Shown one piece after another: positions 10,439 to 19,841 of a stretch of 44,256 bases of DNA; position 1 is the first letter of the stretch; every line of letters starts with the position of its first letter. The translations under genes and the position numbers were made by a program. Below the pieces are notes generated by a model, which did no database searches, was not told where the DNA came from, and saw only the letters and a program-made list of their open reading frames with translations. Source of the DNA: Phycisphaerales bacterium (lineage in GTDB: Bacteria > Planctomycetota > Phycisphaerae > Phycisphaerales > UBA1924); NCBI GenBank assembly GCA_020831775.1, contig JAFIFZ010000004.1, positions 1-44,256 of the forward strand. Direction: 5' to 3'.

Positions 10439-13400
10439 TCAGCCCCGGACGCCCGCCTCGATGGACAGTTCGTCCAGCGCGGCGCCCAGCTTCTTGACCG
10501 AGACAGATTCGGCCGTGCGGAGCTCCTGGGCGAACAGCGAGACGCGCAGTTCCTCCAGGCTCCAGCGGAGTTTCTCGACCCGCCGCTGCTTCTTGGTGTC
10601 GCCCCGGCAGAGTTCCGATAGCTCGGCGTGACGCCTGAGCAGGGGCGATAGCGACTCCATCGCCAGCCGGTCGCGCTCCATCCCGCCCCCCACCAGCTTC
10701 TTCAGGCGGACGAGCACGCCGTTGACATAGCGCGGTATATGCCGAAGGGATGCGGGCGGGACCGAACCCGGGAACCCGGCGTCGACCAGCCCGTCGAGCT
10801 GCGCCCACATGTCGTCGGTCGAGGGGGTGAAGGCGGGCGGGAAGCGTCGGTCGAGCTCCAGTCTCGCCTGCTGCGTCCGCTCCAGAACCTTCAGCACCAG
10901 ATTGCCGATCTCCTCGGCGGTCGCGCGCAGGCGCTCGCGGCCCTGGGCGATCAGACGCTCGAAGCTATCCGGATCGCGGGGCGCCGGGGCGCGCCCGCCA
11001 GGCGTCGCAGCGGAACCCAAGTACGCCGCGTCGGCCAGGTGCATCGCCAAGCCGCCCGCGATCTTCTCCCAGCTCGCGAGCGTCGAACTCAGCAGAGTGA
11101 TCGCCTCGCGGTCGGACATGGCCCGGATGGCCCGCTCGATCTCCGCCCGCTCGACGATGGTGATCAGGCGGACGACGCCCCGCTCGTGCTCGACCGCCGC
11201 GTCCTCGGGATCATCGATTGCGCGGAGGGCGACCGTTCCGCCCCGGTCGACGAGCGCGGGGTAGGCCGTCAGTGTGCCGCCGGAGCGCCGGACCTCGACG
11301 GACTCGGGCAGCTCGCCGAAGTCCCAGGCCGTGACGCCGTCGCGGGTGTAGTCGCTGGTGGCGATGGAGCCGGGGGCGAGGCTGTCGGACCCTGCGAGCT
11401 CGCGCCGGATCGCCTGGAGGTCGCGCCCTGCGCCGACGGTCGAGCCGTCCTCCCCGACGACGCGGAAGTTCAGCTTCAGGTGCTCGGGCAGCTCGACCTT
11501 CCGCCAGACCTGCTCATCGATGCGGTGCCCGCTGTCCTTGACAAGAAAGTCGTTGATCGCCGCCGCCAGCGGCTTGTCGGTCGGGGGCTCAGAAGCCATG
11601 AACCGCTCGGCGAACGCGGGTGCGGGGCCGAAGAGCCGCCGGTGCGTCTTGGGCAGCGCCCGGATCATCGCGACAACCTTGTCGGGCACCAGCCCCGGCA
11701 CGAGCCAGTCAGCCGTCGAGGCGTCGAAGCGGGTCACCGCCTCAACCGGGATGGTCACCGTCACGCCGTCGTCCTTGGCCCCCGGCTCGAAGCGGTAGCC
11801 GACGGGCAGCGTCGCCCCCGCGACCTCGACGCGCTCTGGAAACCTCGCGACGGCCCGCTCATCGGGCCGCTCGTTGACGATGTCCTCGTGCGACATGAAG
11901 AGCAGGCGGGGCTCGGACTTCTCCGCGTGCCGGCGCCAGCGCTCGAACTTCTCGCCGGTGTAGACATCGTGCGGGACGCGCCGGTCGAAAAAATCGTACA
12001 GAGCCTTGGGCGAAGCGAGCAGGTCCTTCCGCCGCAGCCTCGCCTCCATCCTCTCAATCTCTTTGATCAGCTTGCGGTTGTGGCGCACATACGGGGCGCT
12101 GGACTTGTAATCCTCGTCGACCAGCGCCCGCTGAATAAACATCTCGCGGCAGGTCTGCGGGTTCAGGGGCCCGTAGTGCACCTTGCGCTTGGGGATGATC
12201 TCCAGCCCGTACAGGCTGATCCGCTCCCACGCGTTGACGCGGGCGCGACGCGTCTCCCAGAAGGGCTCGTGGTGCGTGCGCTTGACCAGGTGCATCGCCG
12301 CCTTCTCGATCCACTCGGGCTGCACCGGCGCGATCGTCCGCGCATACATGCGTGTCGTGCGCACGATCTCGCCCGCCATCACCCACGCCGGTTTGGCCTC
12401 AAAGAGCGCCGAGCCCGGGAAGAGGTGGAAGCGGACGCCGTGCGGCGCCTCGTACTCGTGCTTCTCGCCCTTACGCCCGACCTGCGCAACCAGCCCGGGC
12501 AAGATCGCTCGGTGGACCGCCTCCGGCAGCGCCTCGTGCGAGCCGGCGCGCAGCCCGAGCTCTCCAGCCAGGTCCCGGAGCTGGCGGTGCACATCCTGCC
12601 ACTCGCGCAGACGCGTGTACGACAGGAAGTTGTCCTTGCACCACGCTCGCATGCGACGCTGGTTGAGCTTCTTCTGTTCGACCTTCACGATGTCCCACAG
12701 CCGGATATAGCTCAGGAAGTCAGACTCTTCGTCGCGGAACCGGGCGTGGGCCTCGTCGGCCTGCTGCTGGCGTTCCATCGGCCTGTCGCGAGGGTCCTGC
12801 ACCGAGAGCGCCGCCGCGATGATCAGCACCTCGCGCACGCACCCGTACTCCCCCGCCTCGATGACCATCCGACCGATCTTCGGGTCGATCGGCAGGCGGG
12901 CCAGACGCTCGCCCAGCGGCGTGATCTCCTCTTCCTCGTCGACCGCCCCGAGCTCCAGCAGCGTGCGGTACCCGTCGCGGATCGCCCGGATGTCCGGCTT
13001 CTCAACGAACGGGAAGCGGTCGATCCGGCCCAGACGCAGCGCCTTCATCTGCAGGATCACGCCCGCCAGGCTCGTCCTGAGGATCTCCGGCTCGGTGAAC
13101 TCGGGGCGCTCGATGTACGACTGCTCGCTGTAGAGGCGGATGCAGACGCCGGGGCCGACTCTGCCGCAACGCCCCTTGCGCTGTTCAGCCGACGCGCGGC
13201 TGATCGGCTCGACCTCCAGCCGCTGCACCTTGTTGCGATGGCTGTAGCGGCTGATGCGCGCCACGCCCGTGTCGATCACCGAGCGGATGCCCGGCACCGT
13301 CAGCGAGGTCTCGGCGACATTCGTCGCCAGCACGATCCTCCGCCCCCGCCCCGCCCTCGCAAAGACCCGCTGCTGCTCCTCAACGCTCAGCCTCGCGTAC

Positions 13401-14401
13401 AGCGGCAGGATCTCCCACCCCCGCGACTCGTACTTACGCAGCGCCTTGGCCGCCTCGCGGATCTCTCGCTCGCCCGAGAAAAAGACCAGCGAATCGCCCG
13501 GGTGCGTGCGCTCGAGCTCCTCCACCGCCTCGACCAGGCCCGACGCGAGCTCGTCGCGGTCGGGGTCGTCCGTGCCCGAAGGCGGGCGGTAACGCACCTC
13601 GACCTGATAGGTCCTGCCCGAGACCTCGATGATCGGGCACCCGTCGAAGTGCTCGCTGAACCGCTCCGGGTCGATCGTCGCGCTGGTGACGATCACCTTC
13701 AGGTCCGGGCGTTTGGGCAGGAGCTGCTTGATGTACCCCAGCAGGAAGTCGATGTTCAGGCTGCGCTCGTGCGCCTCGTCGATGATGATCGCGCTGTAGC
13801 GGCGGAGCATCCGGTCGGTCTGCGTCTCGGCGAGCAAGATGCCGTCGGTCATCACCTTGACGAGCGTCTCGGGGGAGGTCTCGTCGGAGAAGCGGACCTT
13901 CGCCCCCACCGCCCTCCCGTACCCGAGCTGGGTCTCCTCGGCGACGCGCCGCGCGATCGACCTCGCGGCGATCCGCCTCGGCTGGGTGTGGGCGATCGTC
14001 CCGTCGACCCCGAGCCCGAGCTCCAGGCAGACCTTCGGGAGCTGGGTCGACTTGCCCGAGCCCGTCTCGCCGCAGATCACCACCGCCTGGTGCTCCCGGA
14101 TCGCCGAAGCGATCTCGTCCTTCCGCCCGCTCACCGGCAGGTCGGAGGGGTAGACCAGGGTCGGGCGGATCGCCGCCCGCTTCTCGCGCAGGGCGATCGA
14201 GTCCTCGATCGCCTTCCGGACCGAAGCGACCGCTTGGGCGTCCGGCCGGCGTGTCTCGCGCAGCCCGCGCAGACGCCGCGCGAACCGGGGCCGGTCGGCC
14301 CCCATCGCCTGGTTCAGCAGTTTGGAGAGTTTGTCCAGTTCATCGCGCACAGTCGGAATCTGTAGGCCGTCCTTGGCTTGTGACGCGGCCCGCGGCCTCA
14401 A
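10439..14401 (-). CDS. hrpA: DEAH-box ATP-dependent RNA helicase HrpA
   Basis: The protein is 1320 aa, matching the roughly 1300 aa of HrpA. It has Walker A GETGSGKST (111-119), the DEAH box in IIIDEAHERSLN, motif III SATIDPERF, motif V ATNVAETSLTVPG and motif VI QRKGRCGRVGPG, all as in HrpA. The HA2/OB region and the long C-terminal domain typical of HrpA (DUF3418-like) follow. In E. coli HrpA acts on RNA and in ribosome/mRNA quality control. The start is a TTG at 14401 overlapping the rlmN stop (TTGA), implying coupling. A GTG at 14350 is an alternative, and the homologous part begins around residue 18. It is the last gene of the ispH-rlmN-hrpA unit. Confidence 0.96.
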   Translation of the reverse strand: MRPRAASQAKDGLQIPTVRDELDKLSKLLNQAMGADRPRFARRLRGLRETRRPDAQAVASVRKAIEDSIALREKRAAIRPTLVYPSDLPVSGRKDEIASAIREHQAVVICGETGSGKSTQLPKVCLELGLGVDGTIAHTQPRRIAARSIARRVAEETQLGYGRAVGAKVRFSDETSPETLVKVMTDGILLAETQTDRMLRRYSAIIIDEAHERSLNIDFLLGYIKQLLPKRPDLKVIVTSATIDPERFSEHFDGCPIIEVSGRTYQVEVRYRPPSGTDDPDRDELASGLVEAVEELERTHPGDSLVFFSGEREIREAAKALRKYESRGWEILPLYARLSVEEQQRVFARAGRGRRIVLATNVAETSLTVPGIRSVIDTGVARISRYSHRNKVQRLEVEPISRASAEQRKGRCGRVGPGVCIRLYSEQSYIERPEFTEPEILRTSLAGVILQMKALRLGRIDRFPFVEKPDIRAIRDGYRTLLELGAVDEEEEITPLGERLARLPIDPKIGRMVIEAGEYGCVREVLIIAAALSVQDPRDRPMERQQQADEAHARFRDEESDFLSYIRLWDIVKVEQKKLNQRRMRAWCKDNFLSYTRLREWQDVHRQLRDLAGELGLRAGSHEALPEAVHRAILPGLVAQVGRKGEKHEYEAPHGVRFHLFPGSALFEAKPAWVMAGEIVRTTRMYARTIAPVQPEWIEKAAMHLVKRTHHEPFWETRRARVNAWERISLYGLEIIPKRKVHYGPLNPQTCREMFIQRALVDEDYKSSAPYVRHNRKLIKEIERMEARLRRKDLLASPKALYDFFDRRVPHDVYTGEKFERWRRHAEKSEPRLLFMSHEDIVNERPDERAVARFPERVEVAGATLPVGYRFEPGAKDDGVTVTIPVEAVTRFDASTADWLVPGLVPDKVVAMIRALPKTHRRLFGPAPAFAERFMASEPPTDKPLAAAINDFLVKDSGHRIDEQVWRKVELPEHLKLNFRVVGEDGSTVGAGRDLQAIRRELAGSDSLAPGSIATSDYTRDGVTAWDFGELPESVEVRRSGGTLTAYPALVDRGGTVALRAIDDPEDAAVEHERGVVRLITIVERAEIERAIRAMSDREAITLLSSTLASWEKIAGGLAMHLADAAYLGSAATPGGRAPAPRDPDSFERLIAQGRERLRATAEEIGNLVLKVLERTQQARLELDRRFPPAFTPSTDDMWAQLDGLVDAGFPGSVPPASLRHIPRYVNGVLVRLKKLVGGGMERDRLAMESLSPLLRRHAELSELCRGDTKKQRRVEKLRWSLEELRVSLFAQELRTAESVSVKKLGAALDELSIEAGVRG

Positions 14402-15558
14402 CCCGTCCGGGCGTGCTCGTGGCGGAGCTGCCCGCAGGCCGCGGCGATGTCACGCCCCCGGCTCGCCCGGATATGGGCGTTGACCCCCCGCTCGCGGAGC
14501 AGCGCCTGGAACTCGTGCACATCCGAGGCCCGGGGCCGCTTGTAGGGCGTCCCCTCCACCTCGTTGTACCGGATCAGGTTCACATTCGCACGCAGCGTCT
14601 TGGCGATCGCCGCCAGTCGTATGGCGTGCTCGGCGTGGTCGTTCACGCCCCGCAGGAGCGTGTACTCCAGCGTGATCTCCCGCCCGGTCTTTTGAAACCA
14701 CTTCGAACAGGCCGCAAGCAGTTCCTCGATCGTCGTGTACTCCGCCCAGGGGATGAGCTGACGCCGCAGCGCGTCGTCCGGGGCGTGCAGCGAGAGCGCC
14801 AGCGTCACCGGCAGCTCCAGCTCATCGGCGAGCTTCTCGATCGCCTTGGGCAGGCCGACCGTCGAGATCGTGATCCGCCTCGCCCCGATCCCCAGCCCCC
14901 AAGGCGCCGCGATCGTGCGCACGGCGTCGACCACCGGGCGGAAGTTGCTCAAGGGCTCGCCCATGCCCATGAACACGATGTTGCTGATGCGCCCCACGCC
15001 CTCCAGTTGCCCGAGCCTCCAGACTTGCTCGACGATCCGCCCCGCAGACAGGTTCCCGTCCAGCCCGCCCATGCCCGAGGCACAGAAGCGGCAGCCGACC
15101 GGGCAGCCGATCTGCGAGCTGACGCACGCCGTCTTGCGCACGCCGTCGAGTGACGGGATCATCACGCACTCGGTCTGTCGTGCGGGGTCGCCGGGTCCGG
15201 CGGCGCTGCCCCCGTAGAACGGCAAGGAGAGCGTGCCCCGCGCCGGATCGCCCGGGCCCCCACCATCGCCTTCGCCATCGGGGCGCGAGCCGTCCCACCA
15301 CTGGACCAAAAGCTTCTGCGTCCCGTCGGTGGCGAGCTGGTGGCCAAGCACATCCCCGGAAAGAAAGGTCATCTCCGAGGCCAGCGTTTCCCGGTCGCCC
15401 TTGGAGAGGTTGCTCATCTCCGCCGGGTCGACCACGCCCTTGAGGTAGACCCATTCGAGGATTTGCTTGGCCCTGAACGCGGGCATCCCCCGCTCCTGGC
15501 ACCAGTCGCGCAGGGAGTCGGGCGTCATCGCGAAGATGTGGTGCTGGGGGTGACGCAT
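14398..15558 (-). CDS. rlmN: 23S rRNA (adenine2503-C2)/tRNA methyltransferase RlmN, radical SAM
   Basis: RlmN methylates C2 of A2503 in 23S rRNA and A37 of some tRNAs. The 386-aa protein has the [4Fe-4S] motif CPVGCRFC (Cys152, 156, 159), the catalytic Cys145 in TACVSSQ, and the methyl-carrying Cys375 in AAACGQL. GMGEPLSN and the C-terminal VNLIRYNEVEGTPY also fit. Residues about 91-129 are an insertion relative to E. coli RlmN. The insertion is rich in Gly, Asp and Pro and contains GPGDPAR twice (101-107 and 121-127). Start ATG 15558 overlaps the ispH stop by one base (TGATG), and its stop overlaps the hrpA TTG. Confidence 0.97.
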   Translation of the reverse strand: MRHPQHHIFAMTPDSLRDWCQERGMPAFRAKQILEWVYLKGVVDPAEMSNLSKGDRETLASEMTFLSGDVLGHQLATDGTQKLLVQWWDGSRPDGEGDGGGPGDPARGTLSLPFYGGSAAGPGDPARQTECVMIPSLDGVRKTACVSSQIGCPVGCRFCASGMGGLDGNLSAGRIVEQVWRLGQLEGVGRISNIVFMGMGEPLSNFRPVVDAVRTIAAPWGLGIGARRITISTVGLPKAIEKLADELELPVTLALSLHAPDDALRRQLIPWAEYTTIEELLAACSKWFQKTGREITLEYTLLRGVNDHAEHAIRLAAIAKTLRANVNLIRYNEVEGTPYKRPRASDVHEFQALLRERGVNAHIRASRGRDIAAACGQLRHEHARTG

Positions 15559-16613
15559 CAGCCGGCGTGCCCGGCGCTCTTGGCGCTGACCGTCACCGGC
15601 ACGGCCCCGTACGCCTGCTGCGTAACCACCGGCGCCGAGACGCGGATGCGGCGCGACTCGGGGTCGATCCCGCGCGACTTCATCATCCGGCGAAGCTCGC
15701 CAGGCAGGTTGAACTCGACATCCTCGTTGAAGATATCCCCCTGCTCGATCTCGCCACCGAACCGCTCGATCAGCGCACGGCAGACCCCCGCCACCAGGTC
15801 CTCGGGCGCGCTCGCCCCGGCCGTCACCAGCACACGCTCACCGCCGGTCGCGAACCACGACCAGTCCAGCTGCGACGCGTCGTCGATGCGGCACGCCTTC
15901 GTCCCGACATTCTCGGCGATCTCCGTCAGCCGCACCGAGTTGGAGCTGTTGGCGCTCCCGACCACCAGCACGAGGTCGCAATCGGGCGCGAGCTGGCGCA
16001 CGGCGTGCTGGCGGTTGGTCGTCGCGTAGCAGATGTCGTCGCTGGGCGGGGCCTTGATGTTCGGGAAGGCCTGCTTGAGCGCGTCGATCACGATCTTCGC
16101 GTCGTCGGTCGAGAGCGTCGTCTGCGTGAGGTAGACGAGCTTGTCCGGATCGTCGATCTTCAGGTTCGGGATGTCCGCGGGAGACTCGACAACCTGCGTC
16201 GCTTCGGGCGCTTCGCCCGAGGTGCCGACGACCTCCTGGTGGTCTTTGTGTCCGACCAGCAGGATCTGGTACCCCTTGCGGGCGTAGCGGATCGCCTCGG
16301 AGTGGACCTTGGTCACCAGCGGGCAGGTCGCGTCGATCGCGTGCAGGCCGCGCTCTTTGGCCCGCTGGCGGACCGAGGGCGGGATGCCGTGGGCGCTGAA
16401 GACGATGATCGAGCCCCGCGGCGCCTCGTCGACATCCTCGATGAACTTGACGCCGCGATCGCGGAACCGCCCGACCACATGCTTGTTGTGGACAATTTCG
16501 TGGTAGACATAAATTGTTTCGAGAGGAAAAAGGTCGAGCACCTGGTCGACGACATCGATGGCCATTCGGACACCCGCGCAAAAACCCCTCGGATTGACCA
16601 GCACAAGTCGCAT
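15558..16613 (-). CDS. ispH: 4-hydroxy-3-methylbut-2-enyl diphosphate reductase IspH
   Basis: This is the last enzyme of the MEP isoprenoid pathway, reducing HMBPP to IPP and DMAPP. The 351-aa protein has the three cluster cysteines: Cys12 in NPRGFCAG, Cys97 in DATCPLV, and the Cys in DICYATTNRQ. It also has the substrate-binding His in HEIVHNKHVV, GHKDHQEVVGT with the catalytic Glu, and GSANSSNSVRL. The frame extends upstream to 16799, but homology begins at ATG 16613, so that start is used. A purine-rich GAGGGGAGAAAGG lies rather far upstream (about 14 bases). It opens the ispH-rlmN-hrpA unit and is divergent from the lipoprotein gene at 16864. Confidence 0.97.
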   Translation of the reverse strand: MRLVLVNPRGFCAGVRMAIDVVDQVLDLFPLETIYVYHEIVHNKHVVGRFRDRGVKFIEDVDEAPRGSIIVFSAHGIPPSVRQRAKERGLHAIDATCPLVTKVHSEAIRYARKGYQILLVGHKDHQEVVGTSGEAPEATQVVESPADIPNLKIDDPDKLVYLTQTTLSTDDAKIVIDALKQAFPNIKAPPSDDICYATTNRQHAVRQLAPDCDLVLVVGSANSSNSVRLTEIAENVGTKACRIDDASQLDWSWFATGGERVLVTAGASAPEDLVAGVCRALIERFGGEIEQGDIFNEDVEFNLPGELRRMMKSRGIDPESRRIRVSAPVVTQQAYGAVPVTVSAKSAGHAG

Positions 16614-16863
16614 CGGGCCAGACAAGCCTTTCTCCCCTCTGCCATGCCGCCGGGCCGACGCCCGCCGAACCCCTCTACCCCCCACGAACGCCACGAACCC
16701 CACGGGCCCCTCCGAAATGATCGGCGGCCCCCACCAGTATCCAACGGTAGGGCCCCAAGAGGGCGCAACCGCCAGAGGTCGGGCACGATCCGCTGGCATC
16801 GAAGGGCTCTAGCGGCTACGCTGCGCATGTCGGGAGTGTTCGGCAACGATGAGGGTACGCACG

Positions 16864-17958
16864 ATGCGCTGCCGCTTAGGCTTCAGGTCCGCGCTGCACG
16901 CGACGCTGCTGTCGTGCGTGGTTGTGTTGACCCCCGGCTGCTCCGAACGAACTGAAGAGCGTCCCGAGCGGCCCCAGCGTCCTGCCGCCGAGCCCCAGAC
17001 CCGCGACGAGGATCTCCGCTCGGGAGCGATCCGCTTCGGCATCAAAGACCCGCCCGCCAAGGCCCCCGGGGCTGTCCGGCTGGCGACCTATAACCTCGAA
17101 AATCTGATCGCCGTCCCCGCCGATGACCAGTCGGCGGGCAAGCCCCCCGCGGAGGTCTCCGCCTTGGCCGAGACGATCCGGCGGCTGGACGCGGACATCC
17201 TGGCCGTGCAGCAGGTCGATTCGCTCGACACCCTCCAGCGGTTCAACGACGAGCACCTCGGCGAGATGGGGTACACCCACATCATCACGGCCGACACGGG
17301 CGACCCGCGCGGCATCCAGCAGGGCGTCCTCAGCCGCTTCCCGATCGTCACCTACCAGTCGTGGCCCGGGATGGAGCTCGGGGGCGAGCACCCGGAGATG
17401 TTCGGCGATCGCCCGAACTTCTTCGCCGGCCAGCCCGTTCGCTACAGGCGCTCCCCGCTCAAGGCGGTCGTCCAGATCCCCGCGGAGGAAGACCACCTGG
17501 AGCTGACGCTGCTGGTCGTGCACCACAAGTCCCACCCGCTGAGCTCCTACTGGCGCGAGGCGGAGGCGAGGGCCCTGACCGAGAAGATCCGCACGATGCA
17601 GGGCGAGCGGTCCGAGCGGCTGATCGCCGTGCTGGGCGACTTCTCCGCCGAGATCGACCACGCGAGCGTCAGGATCTATCTGGAGGTCGGCCTCCGCGAC
17701 GCCCAGCAGCCCGAGTTGATCGAGACGGGCGAGCAGACGCTGCCCGAGAAGAAGTGGGCGACCCACACCACCGGGACGCGGATCGACATGATCCTGGTCA
17801 ACGAGCCGCTCTGGAAGCTGATCGAGCCGAGCTCGGGCTTCGTGCTGGGGACGCCGGCCCGCGCCCCGTGGGAAGGCCGCCAGGACCCCAAGCCCGAGGG
17901 CTGGGCGTCGGACCACTACCCGGTGGCTGTGGACATGCGGGTGGGCGACGATGAGTGA
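16864..17958 (+). CDS. EEP-family (endonuclease/exonuclease/phosphatase) putative lipoprotein with altered active site
   Basis: The 364-aa protein has an N-terminal hydrophobic segment ending in LTPGC (Cys26), a weak lipobox, so it is probably exported and perhaps lipid-anchored. I prefer ATG 16864 over ATG 16849 because GAGG lies 9 bases upstream of it. The EEP fold is clear: LATYNLENL, DADILAVQQVD, GVLSRFPIV, LLVVHHKS, LGDFSAEID, GTRIDMILVNEPL and SDHYPVAV. Two positions are unusual. The metal-binding Glu of the normal QE(V/I) motif is Gln (QQV), and the Asn of GDFN is Ser. The conserved His and the SDH triad remain. Catalysis may be altered or lost. Substrate is unknown. Confidence 0.85.
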   Translation: MRCRLGFRSALHATLLSCVVVLTPGCSERTEERPERPQRPAAEPQTRDEDLRSGAIRFGIKDPPAKAPGAVRLATYNLENLIAVPADDQSAGKPPAEVSALAETIRRLDADILAVQQVDSLDTLQRFNDEHLGEMGYTHIITADTGDPRGIQQGVLSRFPIVTYQSWPGMELGGEHPEMFGDRPNFFAGQPVRYRRSPLKAVVQIPAEEDHLELTLLVVHHKSHPLSSYWREAEARALTEKIRTMQGERSERLIAVLGDFSAEIDHASVRIYLEVGLRDAQQPELIETGEQTLPEKKWATHTTGTRIDMILVNEPLWKLIEPSSGFVLGTPARAPWEGRQDPKPEGWASDHYPVAVDMRVGDDE

Positions 17959-18184
17959 ATCAAACGCGATCTTGACATTGGCCGGGCTCGGCATCGCCGG
18001 GTGGCGGCCGTAAACTATCGCTCTGAACCCGTTCGGTGGGCGGTGGGAGAATCGGACAGAAGCCCCCGCGGCAAAATGACAACCCGGTCGTCAGGTCTTG
18101 ACAAGGCCCGGCGAATCGGACTTTGGGCTCGTTGGGGACGCTCGTGCGGCATCGGGCGTTACGGCACAGAAGAGGCTCTCTCGC

Positions 18185-18643
18185 ATGGGATCGTTGAAGA
18201 AGTGGCAGATCGCCGTGCTCGCCCTCGCACCGATTGTGCTCGGGGTGTCGATCTTCTTCTCCCTCGGCAGAGGGCAGGTGAGGACCGCCGACACTGTCGT
18301 GCTCGTCGATTTGATGTCGGGCGACCGATTCATCTTCTCGACCGCGGGAAGGCGCACGATCGCGATCCCCGCCGAGCACCCCGACACGGGCGAGCAGACA
18401 CTCGTGCCCGTCAGCCAGAACGACAACGGCGTCTGGCACGCCGACCGCCGCTTCATCGGCACGCTCCGCGACCACGCCCGCACACAGGAAGAGATGCGTC
18501 GACAGCTGCGTTCGGCTGGTCGGACCCCGCCGGAGAAAGACAATCTGGAAACCCTGTACGAGAGGCTCCGCAACAGCGAAGTCATCGATCTGGAGTCGGC
18601 GAGGATCAGGGTGACGGAAACCGCTCCGAGAAGAGTCCGCTGA
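18185..18643 (+). CDS. Small membrane-anchored protein preceding a pseudopilin gene
   Basis: The 152-aa protein starts at ATG 18185, supported by AGAGG 9 bases before it; the frame upstream to 18098 is not needed. Residues about 8-24 ([17 protein letters not shown]) form a single membrane segment, leaving an extracytoplasmic domain of about 125 residues. That domain has a conserved-looking [19 protein letters not shown] stretch and a charged C-terminal helix. I do not recognise a named family. It lies 50 bases before the pseudopilin gene on the same strand and likely shares its transcript, so a role with that protein is plausible but unproven. Confidence 0.75.
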   Translation: MGSLKKWQIAVLALAPIVLGVSIFFSLGRGQVRTADTVVLVDLMSGDRFIFSTAGRRTIAIPAEHPDTGEQTLVPVSQNDNGVWHADRRFIGTLRDHARTQEEMRRQLRSAGRTPPEKDNLETLYERLRNSEVIDLESARIRVTETAPRRVR

Positions 18644-18693
18644 TCGCGCCAAGAGACCGAAACACACCGCCGAATCCGGCGAGGAATGACCGA

Positions 18694-19758
18694 ATGAAAC
18701 GCAAGCCCGCCAGTGACCGTGGCTTCACGCTCATCGAGCTCTTGGTTGTCATCGCGATTATCGCGCTGCTGATCGGCATCCTGCTTCCGGCGCTGGGCAG
18801 CGCGCGAAACATCGCGCGCGACCTGGTCTGTAAGACAAGACAGAAGACGCTGATCGACGCCCAGTCGCAGTACATGCTCGCGAATCAGGACTGGTACGCC
18901 GGCCGCAACACCACCGGCCTCGTCGCGCCTGTCGAGATGGCCCTCTCCATCCTTCAGGGCGAGGCTGCTCCCTCCTTCCCGACCAGCACCTTCGACTGGA
19001 TCAGCCCCGTCCTCGGCGATTCGCTGAACTTCTCGCCCAACCGAGCCCGACGCACAGCGCAGATCTTCAACGGCTTCGCCGACCCCGCCGCCTACAACTT
19101 CAACGACCTCCTCTTCGGCAGCTCGACCGACCGCTCGGACTTCCAGGCGATCATCGAGGACGAGGGGTTCCGCCAGATCAGCTACCTCTCACCCGCCTCG
19201 TTCCATTACTACTCCAACGACCTCACCGGCCAGGAGCTCGGCGCAAGGCGAGTCCGCCGGCGTTCGAGCTTCGGCGTCTTCGAGGTCGCCCCGGTCCGGT
19301 TCAATGTCCGCGGCGAGTTTGTGACCCCCAGGCGCTTCCGCCCGAGGATCGACCTCATCGGCGTCCAGACCTCCGGCAAGGTGTTGAGCCACTGCGGGAC
19401 CAGGTATTACGAGGCGAGTCAGCGCGTGCTCGATTTCGATGTCAACCCCTTCCCGACCAACTTCGGCTCGTTCACTTCCTCGTCGCCGTCCTTCCATGGC
19501 GCTACCGAGTTCGGTCGGGGCCACTCGGCCCGTGTCGGAGGCGACGCAAACGACCTCACCAATGTCAATCTCACCTTCCGCCACCCCAACCAGCGCATCA
19601 ATACCGGCCGCTTCGACGGCTCGGTCAGCAGCATGACCTCCCGGGAAGCATGGAGCGACGCCGCCCCGTGGTTCCCCGGCGGATCCGTCCGCGTCAGCGG
19701 CGGCACCCCCACGCCAGAGGTGGCTGAGCGATACAGCGTCGGCGATGTGCTCCCCTGA
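18694..19758 (+). CDS. Prepilin-type N-terminal methylation domain protein (type II pseudopilin-like)
   Basis: The 354-aa protein starts at ATG 18694 with AGGA about 8 bases upstream. It opens [19 protein letters not shown], the prepilin peptidase cleavage site (after Gly) with Glu5 of the mature chain, then a hydrophobic helix. The following large domain is of the kind found in many such planctomycete proteins. Near the C-terminus [16 protein letters not shown] resembles the His-x9-Asp-Gly pattern of this group. It would be cleaved and methylated by a prepilin peptidase, and may sit in a pseudopilus or act as a surface or secretion component. The precise role is unknown. A strong terminator follows. 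Confidence 0.9.
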   Translation: MKRKPASDRGFTLIELLVVIAIIALLIGILLPALGSARNIARDLVCKTRQKTLIDAQSQYMLANQDWYAGRNTTGLVAPVEMALSILQGEAAPSFPTSTFDWISPVLGDSLNFSPNRARRTAQIFNGFADPAAYNFNDLLFGSSTDRSDFQAIIEDEGFRQISYLSPASFHYYSNDLTGQELGARRVRRRSSFGVFEVAPVRFNVRGEFVTPRRFRPRIDLIGVQTSGKVLSHCGTRYYEASQRVLDFDVNPFPTNFGSFTSSSPSFHGATEFGRGHSARVGGDANDLTNVNLTFRHPNQRINTGRFDGSVSSMTSREAWSDAAPWFPGGSVRVSGGTPTPEVAERYSVGDVLP

Positions 19759-19796
19759 CCTCGACTCCGCTCGGACTCAAGTCCCGCAGCACTCCG

Positions 19797-19825
19797 AACG
19801 CCGGCCCATGCCGGCGTTTTTCTTT
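19797..19825 (+). terminator. Rho-independent terminator after the pseudopilin gene
   Basis: AACGCCGGC (19797-19805), loop CCAT and GCCGGCGTT (19810-19818) form a perfect 9-bp stem running into a T-rich tract. It lies 39 bases after the stop of the 18694-19758 gene and 17 bases before the next start. Confidence 0.9.
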
Positions 19826-19841
19826 GCCCTATCCTCGCTCC

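Noticed and set aside
10739-14365. Very long plus-strand open frame opposite hrpA
   Set aside because: It is rich in Arg, Asp, Val and Leu in the way antisense frames of GC-rich genes are, while the opposite strand encodes a complete, motif-perfect HrpA.
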